Shown here in pieces: positions 9,985-20,859 of a DNA stretch of 64,000 nucleotides (position 1 is its first letter; every line of letters begins with the position of its first letter). The notes below the pieces were generated by a model. It was given only the letters and a program-made list of their open reading frames with translations, was not told the DNA's origin and searched no databases. Both the position numbers and the translations under genes were made by a program. Source of the DNA: Glandiceps talaboti (lineage: Eukaryota > Hemichordata > Enteropneusta > Spengelidae); NCBI RefSeq assembly GCF_964340395.1, contig NC_135561.1, forward strand, positions 16,956,365 to 17,020,364, read 5' to 3'.

Positions 9985-10105
9985 GTATAATCACCTCATA
10001 GTACCGTTTCATAAGAGTTTTGTCTCTGGGTATTCTATAGAAGTGCAAATCAGGGATGTTTTTCGTATTGTTCACACACAGAAAGCAACAGTGCCCTACG
10101 ATTAA
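9985..10105 (-). pseudogene. THAP-like zinc finger half (C2CH N-terminal part)
   Basis: The minus strand reads GHCCFLCVNNTKNIPDLHF then YRIPRDKTLMKRYYE. This matches the first half of a THAP DNA-binding domain: a CX2C pair, then an F-Y/H-R-I/F-P block and a basic helix. The later Cys-X2-His and AVPTIF-like motif are missing from the continuing frame, which turns into unrelated sequence after a possible GTGATT donor. It could be one exon of a THAP protein or of a P-element/Harbinger-type transposon gene, with a possible acceptor near 10105. More probably it is a relic. It is a partial match by eye only. Confidence 0.4.
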
Positions 10106-10114
10106 CCAAGTAAC

Positions 10115-11510
10115 CTGTAACATGTATACCCCCCCAAGATATACACACAGACAGAAAGTAGAGCGCCACCAGGCATGGCAAATTTTGGAAAGGCTATTCA
10201 TTGAGACATTACATTACGCCTCAGACCACCAAGTTCGGTGATCTGATTACCTCACCTTGTTTATAACGTACATAAATAGTTATTACTTGTTTTATGTTGA
10301 CCTTTGACATTCATACGATTTTTTTTTCAGACACCACTTACACATTTAAATTTATTTGTGATAGAGCTTTACGTCTTATATTTTGTCGTGGAGTTCAATA
10401 CTGTCGGAGTCGACGCTGCTGTTTATTTTCGAAGTAGATTATAATATTTGATGTTAATGTTCATCTTTTCGATTTAAACGTACGTACGTACATACGTACA
10501 TACATACATACATACATACATACATACATACATACATACATACATACGTACGTACGTACGTACATACATACAAGACAGACAGACAGACAGACAGACGCAC
10601 ACGGACACACGGTGTCAGTGACATTGATGTCAACATTTTTGAAAGATATACATTTTTATCAATATAGTTATTTGTGCTGGGCATGTTTTTTTTTTGTCTG
10701 AGCTAAACACTTCGAAAAATACAAAAGATGTCAAATTACGCTTACATTAAAATGTGAGGGCGCAATTTCAGTTGAACGACTTCTAGTATATATTTAAATA
10801 CACAGGGTTATTTTAAGGCCAAGATATATGGCAAGTGATTTTTCTTAATATTCTGAATTCATTCATGTGACATTTTGTTCAAGTTGTTGAACAAGCTGGT
10901 AAGATAGAGTAGGCTTTGTGTGCTGGTGTATTTTGGGGAACTAGAGATATACTTTAGAAGTGAGAAATTAATATCCGTCTTAAATAGCAACTGTAAACCG
11001 GAGACATGTTACAATATGTCTAGGAAGATGCCCTGACCTTCACTAGTATTAGCTGTGACCAGGAGCATGCGCAGGAAGGAAATTATGTCACCTCATACAA
11101 TGTATTCGACGATATAAATGATTCCGGTTACTTAAATCATAGAGGCAAGGGACCACGAGAATCACGGTGAGTTTACGAGTAATATTACCACTCGCACACA
11201 TTCTTAAGCTTACATATATCTGTCTATGCCCGACAAAATGTATAGCACACGTTTGTTCTTGGAACGTCTACGGACACTTCAGTGTGGGGGAAAATACCTA
11301 GAAGAGGCCAATCACTTGTCTATAATTGCTTCCTACATTTTATGTGTACTAACAATGTAAAAATTATACCCTGGATATAATTATGCATGAAACAATAAGT
11401 AATATCTGTGCTAGCACCATTGTTTGAGACTGTACTATTCAAATTCTGTACACTTTCAATTCCCCCTTTGTCGTACATTACAATAAAACTGTCGACATCC
11501 AAGCATTGGC
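10115..11510. other. intergenic, one microsatellite
   Basis: A (GTAC/CATA)n array with an attached (GACA)n tract lies at 10479-10596. Otherwise no gene or element is recognised. Confidence 0.5.
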
Positions 11511-11514
11511 GAAC

Positions 11515-11786
11515 TGAACCTTTACAAAACGGGGAATGTAAACAACTGAATTGGATTAATAACAGGATGTTTGATGCACGGGGACAAATACTAACATTCC
11601 ATTGTCTGATAAGAACATTTGTGTGTGGCCTATCATATTCTGACACACAAAAAAAACCCTGGCATAACATGCACATGCAAAGAGGATATAAAATTGTTCT
11701 TATCAAAGCATGTTAATCCATCGTTGGTGGAGGGTCTACGGTTAATCCAATTCATTTGTTGACTTTCCCTGTTTGTAACAGTTTCT
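11515..11786. mobile_element. short inverted-repeat element, family A (copy 1)
   Basis: Left arm 11515-11563 (aaacaactgaattggattaa inside) pairs with right arm 11740-11785 (ggttaatccaattcatttg). Both outer ends resemble CCTGTTACAAACAGGG. The same arm sequence bounds the element at 27983-28310, so this is a dispersed MITE-like family. It has no coding capacity. Confidence 0.65.
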
Positions 11787-11933
11787 GTTCGTCGGTGCTT
11801 CGATGTCGGTAGTTGTAGTAACGCTTTAAAAACTGTTCGCTCCCTAAGGTCTATGCTGTGAAAGCAAGATGAAAATTAAGAGATCAAAATTAATAAGCTT
11901 ATGAATACGACTGACATTACAGTTAGAAGTTAT

Positions 11934-12050
11934 TTCTTCGTTCAGCCAAGGAAAATACTAGTGATCACCTAAGGGGCCTTTGTCACTATGAGTCACTTGA
12001 CAAGTAGTGACAGCCCTTAGGTCACGAGTATTTTCCCGCTGAATGAAGAA
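11934..12050. mobile_element. foldback element, family B (copy 1)
   Basis: The arms are ttcttcgttcagccaagg and the reverse complement near cgctgaatgaagaa, followed by aaaatact and the paired cacctaagg/ccttaggtc. They are separated by a loop of under 20 bp. Part of the same sequence recurs at about 53728-53815. Confidence 0.6.
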
Positions 12051-12460
12051 AAATATTAGAGAATAACATAATTATGCCAGTGCCAGTAATATCACAGACA
12101 AATCGGGGAAAGTAATGGCAATTTTGAACGTTTTGACTCATGTTTTGAACACAGCGGAACTAGTGACGTAACACATGCGTGATCATGACATACACGCGCG
12201 TTGTCGTGACGTATAACGACCAGGGTATATATTCCATATTTTTGGTTCAACCTGGCTCGTGCATTGCATAATGTAAAATATACTATATAGATAACTAATA
12301 CTTAGTGTCAGGGCCATTGTTTGGGAACATTGTTAGCCGACATTTATGCAATGCATAATTGACATTAGTCATATAGTCAGACTTGGGTAGACGCTGTGAT
12401 AGTGCAGTGAAAACCAAGACATCTAGTCACTTGTCAAAATGTATCCTACTACTGAAGCAA

Positions 12461-12642
12461 AGACTCGACGCCATCTGATTAAAATCCGATGTAGATGTCG
12501 GCTAATCGTGCATTGCTATCTTACCATCGTTATTTAGCTTGAATTGACCTTCGTAGTACATGTTTACGTTTTTAGCCTGATCGCCTCCTCTGCACGATTA
12601 GCCGACATCTACATCGGATTTTAATCAGATTGAGACTCGACG
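12461..12642. mobile_element. MITE, 162 bp, 40-bp perfect TIRs, 10-bp target-site duplication
   Basis: The 40-bp arms at 12473-12512 and 12591-12630 are perfect reverse complements (outer part atctgattaaaatccgatg). The direct repeat agactcgacg flanks the element exactly at 12461-12470 and 12633-12642. A 9-11 bp duplication with long TIRs is typical of Mutator-like elements. The 162-bp body has no ORF, so it is non-autonomous. The intact TIRs and duplication mean the insertion is fairly young. Confidence 0.85.
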
Positions 12643-13480
12643 ATACCAACGAATACAACAACAATTCGGATAATAGTGCGTGTTCAGGAGACTCTTTGTC
12701 TGATTTTTAAAAGTAGTGTACTAATAGAATGAACGGTTCGGTGACATTTCAATGACCCTGTTGATTGTCATTCGAATTCGCAGATATAAATATGTATACA
12801 TGTAGGTTGCCTTTTGTAACAAGAATGCTTCGACGCATTTAATGAAAATTATCCAATGTGCTTAATATTCCGTTGCATAAGACGTTTGCCGATATAAATA
12901 CTAAATCTACATATTATCGACAGTGTTCCATTAGGACAGGTCACTGCATTACAACAGTCAATGTGTCGTTTACAGTAAGTAAGTAAGTAAGTAAGTATTA
13001 TCTATCATCATGGGGAATAAATTTACAAACGCGATGATGCTGAAATAAGATGATTAAATAGGGTCAAAGCAATGTATCTGTGGATTGTTTGGTATCTAGG
13101 AATGCACATATAAAAAACTGTTGTATGATTCGTAGGGTGATTGCATGTAATTGATATGACCTGATATAGAAACTAATATTTCAATGCACGTCAGTATCTC
13201 TATAAACAGTAACATATATATACATGTACATATACATCGATTGACTTACAATGCGGACTATTTTATATTAAAGCTGGGTCACGATTCTGTGGATATTTTG
13301 AATGACATGTACAGCTTAGGGAAACTTTACCTTCTACGTAATTATGGCTCGCATGGTTTGACTTGCAGGATAAATTCGACTCCATTAATTGTGTCATAGA
13401 TAGTAATAAGTAGTGAACGCTTGAATTGACAAAATAATTCTTTCATTGTTTATTGGTGTTAATTAGTTTGACCCGGCTAG
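12643..13480. other. intergenic, nothing recognised
   Basis: Only a short (GTAA)n run at about 12974-12998 is visible. Confidence 0.5.
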
Positions 13481-13822
13481 TATGTATGTATGTATGTATG
13501 TATGTATGTATGTATGTACGTAGGTATGTGTGTATGTATGTATGTATGTATGTATGTATGTATGTATGTATGTATGTATGTGTGTGTGTATGTATGTATG
13601 TATGTATGTATGTATGTATGTATGTATGTACGTATGTACGTAGGTATGTGTGTGTATGTATGTATGTATGTATGTATGTGTGCGTGCGTGCGTGCGTATG
13701 TATGTATGTATGTATGTATGTATGTGTGTATGTATGTATGTGTGTATGTATGTATGTATGTATGTATGTATGTATGTATGTATGTGTGTGTGTATGTATG
13801 TATGTATGTATGTATGTATGTA

Positions 13823-13853
<31 letters not shown>

Positions 13854-13884
13854 ATGTATGTATGTATGTGTGTGTGTATGTATG

Positions 13885-13912
<28 letters not shown>
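13481..13912. repeat. (TATG)n microsatellite with TGTG and GCGT variants, about 430 bp
   Basis: A long tetranucleotide array broken by tgtgtg, tgcg and acgtagg variants in a quasi-periodic way. The long Cys/Met/Tyr/Val ORFs across it are artefacts. Confidence 0.95.
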
Positions 13913-13917
<5 letters not shown>

Positions 13918-14405
13918 GTTAATTTTCATTGACCCTCAAACTAAAACTTATATATCAAAATAGTCTAACGCGAATGGGTAGGCCTAGTATTAATAATAAT
14001 CAGGATGTACGCAGTTGAATGTTTGTCCTTCCGTTTGTTTGTTTGTTTGTTTGTCCGTCTGAGAGGGGAGAGAGGGAGAGGGTGTCATCGGAGGGAGAGG
14101 GAGGGAAGGACAGACTGACAGACGCAGACAATCTAAAGGCAGTTCAGTACAATATTTGTATGTCATAGTATCCCAAACCACTAAAATAATATATGTCAAT
14201 CGATGTCAGCGTCTCTGGTTCAGACCCAAAAATTCACTTCACTAAAAACAATTAGACGAAGTACTTGAGTTTCTTGTATTTTTTCCTTTGGCTTAGGCGT
14301 CATTGATACATCGAAAATAAATCTTTAAAACTTCTTTTTTGTTTGTTTTTCATGTGATACAGATAACTCCCGACTTTTAAGTAAGTGAATACCTTCGACG
14401 GAACA
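13913..14405. other. upstream region of the BTB gene
   Basis: A (GTTT)n run lies at about 14034-14054, followed by G/A-rich sequence. Just before the BTB ORF, tttttcatgtgatacag (ending 14362) is a plausible 3' splice site, so the gene may have a 5' UTR intron. No TATA box is obvious. Confidence 0.4.
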
Positions 14406-16229
14406 ATGGAATGTGTCGAATTTGAAAACGAAACTTATAAGCATAGCGGATATGACGTCACTGTTACTTCCTCGACCGTCACCTTTCAAGTCCATGCAGA
14501 TATACTTCGCGACCAAAGCGAGTATTTCAAGGCGAAGCTCCCACCTTCAGCAGAGATAGAGGACAAACCGTTCAACTTACAGTTCGGAGAACCGTCACCT
14601 ACACCGGCAACATTGCAACGAATTTTCCAATTCTTTTACACTGGGAAACTGGAGGTGGCAAATGATGAGATAGCAGACACGCTAACAGCTGGTGGTGTTC
14701 TTGGTATACAAAATGACACATTCCATGATGAAATAATGAAAACATTGGATTTTGACAATTGGCACTTGTTTGTTACTAGTGGTAAAAGTGATTTCTATAA
14801 GGAGATTTCGAACAATGCTAAAAGATATGCAGCCGACCATTTTCAGTTTGTCAAATGCACAGATGCATTTACATCCATCTGTGCTGAAGAAAAGAAAGAT
14901 GTCGAGCGAATGGTTGGTGAAAGGGGAACATATATGCAGCGGGCAATTGCACTTGTACTCCTTCACACCGTACCGGATGAAGACGGCAAATACGGAAATC
15001 TGGTGTGTTATTATGATCATGAAAAGAAGGACTGGTTGTCACTTGGGACATCATACAGATCGCAGCAAGAAAGGTTCAGCAATGACCCAGTGTTTAACCA
15101 AACATCAAATTATGGGCACAGATTGTGCTACATCGACATGGATCCTAACGACTCGGTTGCTCTTACAGTATTTGATACCAAAACCAGTGAAAACCAAACG
15201 AAAAATTGCACCAGAGCTGAAACATCCCAAGCAGCCATTATTTCGTCTGATGGGGATATATTCTACCATGTCGCCCCTAAGATTAAAAAAGATAAAATAG
15301 AGGTGAAAGTTTTTGCATTAGATAATTCGGCATCAATGGTTGCTTCACCTTGCTTCCTTACTTTCTCAAAAGACAGCCAAGTAAGAAGAACGGGAGATTT
15401 AGACATGCATTGTGAGGTAGCAGATGCGTCTTGTTTTTGTGGGAAACTGTTTGTACTCGTTCTTGTGGAGGAAATTAGTCACCAGCGCAACAAACATCGC
15501 ACTTACAAGGTAGTACTGATCGAAGTGTCTGTTGCAGCTGAGGAGTCAAGTTCAGGTTCAACTAACGCTGTATCATTACAGGTCTGCAGGGAGGTGTCTG
15601 TATCAACTTCGATGTCGATGAAACCATTGATTCGACTATTCAACAACGGCACGCTGTATGTATCAATGTTATTCGGAGATGAGGCAACGTTGTTCAAGTA
15701 TAACGACGGCGAGATACAAAAAGTTTGGGAATGCAACGACTTTCCAACCACGCCCGCACGCGCCCATCTCACCATGGTGGATGGAATGATTTATGCATTT
15801 GATGTGTCCACCACCAGTATGCGATATTTTGACACTAAAGATGATAGCTCCGGAGCACTGACGCTGCCAGCTGTCATCAGCAAATCGTGGCATGTGGTAA
15901 AAATCATGGGACTGGAAGTCCCAAAGCATTTTGCGAAGCGTGGGAAGAGTTTACAGGAAATAGAAGTCCGGGAATGTATTCAGATAAAAGATGTTGGAGA
16001 ATTCACAATTGAGGAAGAGGATGATGAAACCGGGAATATTTGCTCGTGTTTGGTCTATCCAGTGATCTGTTGCTGCTTTCCCTGCTTAGCCTGCTATGTG
16101 CATTGCGTGGAGCATAAACCATTGCAAATTGATGATTTCCGCCGGGCTGCTAGATTATTGTATAACATGATGTGGTTTCCGTTTAAATGCCGACATAGAC
16201 GGTCACGGAGACGTAACGTCAATGTGTAG
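14406..16229 (+). CDS. BTB-domain protein with BACK-like region and cysteine-rich C-terminus
   Basis: This is a 607-aa single-exon gene. The ATG at 14406 has a good context (aacaATGG); the open frame extends 21 bp further upstream but without an ATG. A BTB domain spans about residues 10-105 (YDVTVTSSTVTFQVHADIL, later IFQFFYTGKLEV). A BACK-like helical part follows at about 115-175. The centre (190-530) could be a degenerate kelch-type propeller, but no clear kelch repeats are seen. BTB proteins dimerise and often act as Cullin-3 substrate adaptors. Unusual is an acidic stretch (EEEDDE) followed at 546-567 by a hydrophobic run with eight Cys (ICCCFPCLAC at its heart), and a basic end KCRHRRSRRR. 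This could be a palmitoylated or membrane-attached tail. The 3' UTR holds a (CAT)n/(CAC)n array. Confidence 0.85.
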   Translation: MECVEFENETYKHSGYDVTVTSSTVTFQVHADILRDQSEYFKAKLPPSAEIEDKPFNLQFGEPSPTPATLQRIFQFFYTGKLEVANDEIADTLTAGGVLGIQNDTFHDEIMKTLDFDNWHLFVTSGKSDFYKEISNNAKRYAADHFQFVKCTDAFTSICAEEKKDVERMVGERGTYMQRAIALVLLHTVPDEDGKYGNLVCYYDHEKKDWLSLGTSYRSQQERFSNDPVFNQTSNYGHRLCYIDMDPNDSVALTVFDTKTSENQTKNCTRAETSQAAIISSDGDIFYHVAPKIKKDKIEVKVFALDNSASMVASPCFLTFSKDSQVRRTGDLDMHCEVADASCFCGKLFVLVLVEEISHQRNKHRTYKVVLIEVSVAAEESSSGSTNAVSLQVCREVSVSTSMSMKPLIRLFNNGTLYVSMLFGDEATLFKYNDGEIQKVWECNDFPTTPARAHLTMVDGMIYAFDVSTTSMRYFDTKDDSSGALTLPAVISKSWHVVKIMGLEVPKHFAKRGKSLQEIEVRECIQIKDVGEFTIEEEDDETGNICSCLVYPVICCCFPCLACYVHCVEHKPLQIDDFRRAARLLYNMMWFPFKCRHRRSRRRNVNV

Positions 16230-16324
16230 GTTGACGCCGGACAAAGAAGCTTCGACCTGGGGAAAAGGTTGGAACTGTCGCTATCGTTGTATACGTAGTT
16301 GTCATCAGCAGTCGCGGTAACAGC

Positions 16325-16452
16325 ATCATCATCATCATCGTAGTCGTCGACGCCGCAGTCAACGTTGTCGCCGCAGCCGTCACCACCACCGCCACCACAC
16401 CACAATAATCACCACTACTACCACCACCACCACCACCATCATCATCATCATT

Positions 16453-16506
<54 letters not shown>
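16325..16506. repeat. (CAT)n/(CAC)n trinucleotide array in the BTB gene 3' UTR
   Basis: Trinucleotide repeats of cat, cac and cgc type start 95 bp past the stop codon and end with a pure (CAT)n run of about 60 bp. His and Asp homopolymer ORFs here are artefacts. Confidence 0.9.
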
Positions 16507-16507
<1 letters not shown>

Positions 16508-16523
16508 CCGATCAAACATTAAA

Positions 16524-16529
16524 AATAAA
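16524..16529 (+). promoter_or_regulatory. polyadenylation signal of the BTB gene
   Basis: AATAAA lies 295 bp past the BTB stop codon, just beyond the trinucleotide array. Use is inferred from position only. Confidence 0.45.
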
Positions 16530-17231
16530 TATCGAATATTATGGTAGTTCAGCAATAATAAATGTACATGCATTAACAGGTGGAAAATGAACAACCATAC
16601 AACGAGTTGAGATGAAAATGTACGAAGATGTGACGTTTATATATCAAGTCGTATACTGTAGACAATAATACTGTCTGTATGTATGTATACATGTCAAATA
16701 TTTGTGGACATTCCGAAAGTTTGCGTTTTGATCCATATTGAATTTCATCTGAATCACATTATTCAGAAAACGTGCTCATAAATAAAAAAGGAACAATTAT
16801 AACAAGATTGGAAGAGGGTCATCCGAATCAAGATTACGCCTTGCAGAAAATCAAACTTCTTCATTTTTTCCAAAGTCTGCCAAATGAAAGCTTGTTCCTG
16901 GTCTTTTTTTGAAATAATGATTGTTCACCGTTTTGTTGTCTTGGAAACTGATAATCTGTTTTATTTCCATACATAGTTAATAGAGTACAGGGTTAGCACA
17001 GCATTCTGTGGCCATATAGGATGCTAAAATAACTTAATTTTGATATTATTTTGAACTGTATTTCACAAATGTGTACGGTTACCCATTATTACCCCTGGCA
17101 CAGATCAATTGCAGCACAACGGCCTTTTTATACTTCACAAGTTTAAAGGCTTTATTTCCAAGGTGCATTGTACTGTACCAAAGAATGATAAAACATTTAC
17201 TTAGTTTCTTATACTAAATAGATTGATATGT

Positions 17232-17263
<32 letters not shown>

Positions 17264-20200
17264 TTGTGATCTGTCAACGGATCATTCAGTGACATTCAGT
17301 AGAATTAGTGCTATTGGGAAATATAATAAAAATTATATATATCCAATTTTAGCAGTGAAGCTAGAGTTGGCATTGAACTTGAATAACACTGTACTAGTTA
17401 AGTATAAATCGCTTGGAGTGTCCCTGTGATTACAGTCCTGTTAATATAAATGCTGAGTGATAATCTTTCTGGGACAAAATTTTGAAATAAGAAAGCGTAA
17501 ACAACGTGACTTCATCATCCTGGAAGAAGACCTGGGAACTAGGGATGAAGACTAAGATTTATCCAAATGATTTGATGCGGTCCAAGTTTTCAAGTTGTTT
17601 GTATTGGGACTGATGCTTTCACGGTTTAAAGTTGTAATTAAACCAGTCGTTTTGAGCGAAGGACTCTTTATCGATCGATGTCCATAATGTTGTATTATAC
17701 CTTGTCAATCCTTTCGGTTTTTGCACTCAAACCTAACAAATTATGATATACCTTAGAAAAAGCAGCGAGAATCGACGAGACACAATAATCAATGTAGTAG
17801 TGCAGACAGTTATTGTAATGTAGTATTTAAACATGCATAACCTTTGACCTGAAGTGATGTACCATGCAATGTAAATAGCAGTGTTGCTGTTGGTTACACG
17901 AGAGTTGTGTTGTAAAGTATGAACTCTGTAAAGTAACCTCAACCAGCAATACATTGTAATTAATAAATAGACAAAAAGTTGTATTTCAACGCAATTTGGT
18001 CAACTTGTGCATTTATTGCATTTTGTTATCGTCTAACGGAAAAACACATTTTAAACTATAGCACGTACGTGATGATGTGGGCCAGCATAAAACGTATATT
18101 ATATTACGACGGATTAGTGCTACTGTAACAATTTACTACAAATCAAGCTATATATAAACGAATGCATAGAGAGAGAAAGAGAGAATGGGAGAGAGAGAGA
18201 TTGCATGCACATAGTACATACATACATACATACATACATACATACATACATACATACATACATACATACATACTTTGGTTATATAGTAGTGATGATATCC
18301 ACAGCTTCGTGCGGTACCGCTATCACCCACAGTTTGCCTATACCTTAATTCCCGTAATAGCAACATAAAGGGAACACAGGGGCAGACAGTTCCCATACAA
18401 CTATTTAAGGCGAATATTGTTAAGCTCTATCCATCTCATGCATGCAAGGTCTATTTACATGTAGGCGTTCCTTGAGCTCTCTGATACTTCTGGCATCACC
18501 TACGTCAGGTATTTCAGTTTGTCTTTATACCCAGGGTGATGTTAATGTATGCATTGTTCAGGTTAAACTTTTTTTAAGTTATTAAACTTAAAAAATGTTT
18601 ATTATTTTTATTAATCACCATGAACATTGGCGTGAGACATTCGCTGTATTCCTATAAAAATTTACAGAACGTCATCTTTTGTATAGATATCACAGCTTAC
18701 TGTGACGTCACAGTAGGTACACACGTCAGTTATCTATACCGCGGTCGAGGTCATTTAAGTTCAATAGATAATGCGATGTATATGAGCATTAAGTGTACGT
18801 GTTAAATAACTCTTTTTAGCATTTGTTTATCAACATGTTAGCATATTAATGTTTGCACTCCTGGTCTTGTTAGAACTTGACAAAACCAGTTACATTTATG
18901 TGACAATAAAGACAGAACCTGAGATTTTTCGGCCGAGTCAGTTTACGAAATTCAGTGGCTTCTGTACAGCGGCTTGTCATGCGTTTTGAAGAAAGGAGCA
19001 AATTGCGGACGATGGTAAATTGGTATGAGGTTGGGAAACCCAACGACTATATTATTAATGTTTGCTGATATTTAATGTGGATGTATACGCCCATGAAATC
19101 ACCTTTATGATCGCATGCTGCAGTGTCGTACACAGAACTAATCGTCGTTGGTGGCGCTCCTGTTAAGCAGTGATTGAAGAGGCGTGTCAACAGTGACGAA
19201 GTTTTCGGTCCAAATTCCCACTATCGCTCTATTTGACTAAAGACATGCCCAGACGTGTTTTAGTAGTGAGAGTGTAAAAAAAAACACCATGATTTATTTC
19301 ATGAAATAAAGTAACTTCTGAAAGTGATATTTAAAATGTGCAAACTGCACCCATGATTAATATTAGAGATGTAACAAATGTATACATTATAATGGTTTAC
19401 CTAGCAAATCACTAGTGTGAGTTTGAAATAACACAGCTCTGGAGAAGACTTGTATTTACCTAGGCGAATTATCTGTAAGATGTTTTACTCTTCAAACACA
19501 GGTCGAAAAAAGAAGATCACATATACTGTAAATTTAGCAAATTCAAAATCCGATTTATTGTTTGTACGCTAGGTAAATCATACAGAATCTTCCAGTATGT
19601 TTTTTTGTAATATTTCAGTATTCTAGAATTGCTAAAAATAGGATTGTACATTTCTAACCAAATGTAGTCATAGTCACCTGAGGACATCGCTTCAGAGATA
19701 CACCGTTGACTCATATTCTGTTTAAATATTAAAAGAAAGGTTGTCAAAATAACATATCTACCGCTTCCCCTCTATCGACATTTTGACCTTCGGAATTTGA
19801 ACCAATCGGGTGATAACATATCTATACGTCATTTTGACGAGAGTCAGAGGTATTTTTTAGTCCTTCAGTACTTAAAATAAAGACCACTCCCTAATTATAA
19901 TATGCATAGATAGTCGTTAAATGTGAGCATCATCAGATTATCAAAATATGGTGTACATTTACATCGAACTGACGATGTCAGAATCAATTATTTAACAATT
20001 TATATTCTGTAGATTGTAGACAATAATCAATTTCTTATTGTGTTCAGTAGAAAAATAAATCATACAGGATGAATATTCAACAACTTAAAAAAAATAGCCG
20101 TCGACGTCTGACGTCATTCTTGGTTTAGTGAGTCCGACGAATTACCATTACAAAAGGTAATTGAAATATCCTTGAAGATCTGTCTGCTATAGCTATATGA

Positions 20201-20515
20201 AACACTGAAGCGTCGGATGATCTCGGATGGTTCCACGTCATCAAACTGCGATGGAAGCTGACTTTTCCGAACACAACATGTCACATCGCTATCAGCTTAT
20301 TATAACTGGGTCATGTACACATAAGGTGCCATCACCATGTACGGTCCGGTATTTGCTGTTTACTTGATTTAAAAATATCAGAAAAGAAAAAAATAATTCC
20401 AAATAGATTACGTTTATATTCCTAAAGGTTGATGATATTGGTACGTTTCTCTACTCTACCATAGTGGATATCCAATTAGTGGAATTCCATTGAGCACACT
20501 CAGGCTGGTGATGGC
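16530..20515. other. long intergenic stretch
   Basis: No gene is recognised. Contents seen: a dispersed repeat (about 16848-17055), a (GT)n run (17227-17266) and a (CATA)n run (18217-18272). The rest is AT-rich with short chance ORFs. Confidence 0.55.
16848..17055 (+). repeat. dispersed repeat, family C (copy 1)
   Basis: It resembles 39216-39400 over about 200 bp: both have a ccaaatgaaagctt block, a ttagcacag/cttaacacag block and a gccatat..gga block in the same order, and both end in a ttttgata-type stretch. The copies are diverged. The type of element is unknown. Confidence 0.5.
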
Positions 20516-20519
20516 ATTA

Positions 20520-20855
20520 CTAGCCCCTTCCCATGGATGCAGCCATTGGTGCTGGATATTCCCTTAATTCCTGGCCTTCCTGAACCAACGCACAACACGG
20601 GCAGAAACAGTGAACTATCATGTCACCGCATGGTGTCCCCATAATGTCTCGTTCATCTCGAATTAGCCGTCTAACTTTTGCCGCGCAAAACATATGCAAA
20701 ATCGGTACAAAGAAAGCAAGCGCGTGTATTGGGCAGGGTTTTCCTACGGCTCTTGCGTTCCTTCCAGCTGTTAAACAGGGCAAGAGATATGTTATCAAAC
20801 ACAAACCAATGTCTCCGAAACATCCAAAGAGACCGTTACTCCACATTTTAGGCAT
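20520..20855 (-). CDS. PLAC8/cornifelin-family protein 1
   Basis: This intronless gene encodes 111 aa. The start is set at MPKMWSNGLFGCFGD because all other cluster members begin MPKYWSNGLFGCFGD-like; the open frame runs further upstream without homology. PLAC8 hallmarks are present: CLITYLLPCLTAGRNARAVG, then RRLIRDERDIMGTPCGD and HCFCPCCALVQEGQEL. It differs from its neighbours at Cys positions: GDIGLC for GDCGLC and KPCPIHA for KSCCLHG. PLAC8 proteins are small Cys-rich membrane-associated proteins; relatives in plants (FW2.2, PCR) affect cell size and metal transport, and animal roles are varied. A TATA-like taaaatata (20981-20989, read on the minus strand) lies about 130 bp upstream. Confidence 0.88.
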   Translation of the reverse strand: MPKMWSNGLFGCFGDIGLCLITYLLPCLTAGRNARAVGKPCPIHALAFFVPILHMFCAAKVRRLIRDERDIMGTPCGDMIVHCFCPCCALVQEGQELREYPAPMAASMGRG

Positions 20856-20859
20856 CTTG

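Noticed and set aside
14385-14405. Upstream start of the BTB gene at a GTG
   Set aside because: Animal genes rarely start at GTG; the ATG at 14406 has a good context and gives the full BTB domain.
16219-16547. Poly-Asp and poly-His ORFs after the BTB gene
   Set aside because: They translate the (CAT)n/(CAC)n array in the 3' UTR.
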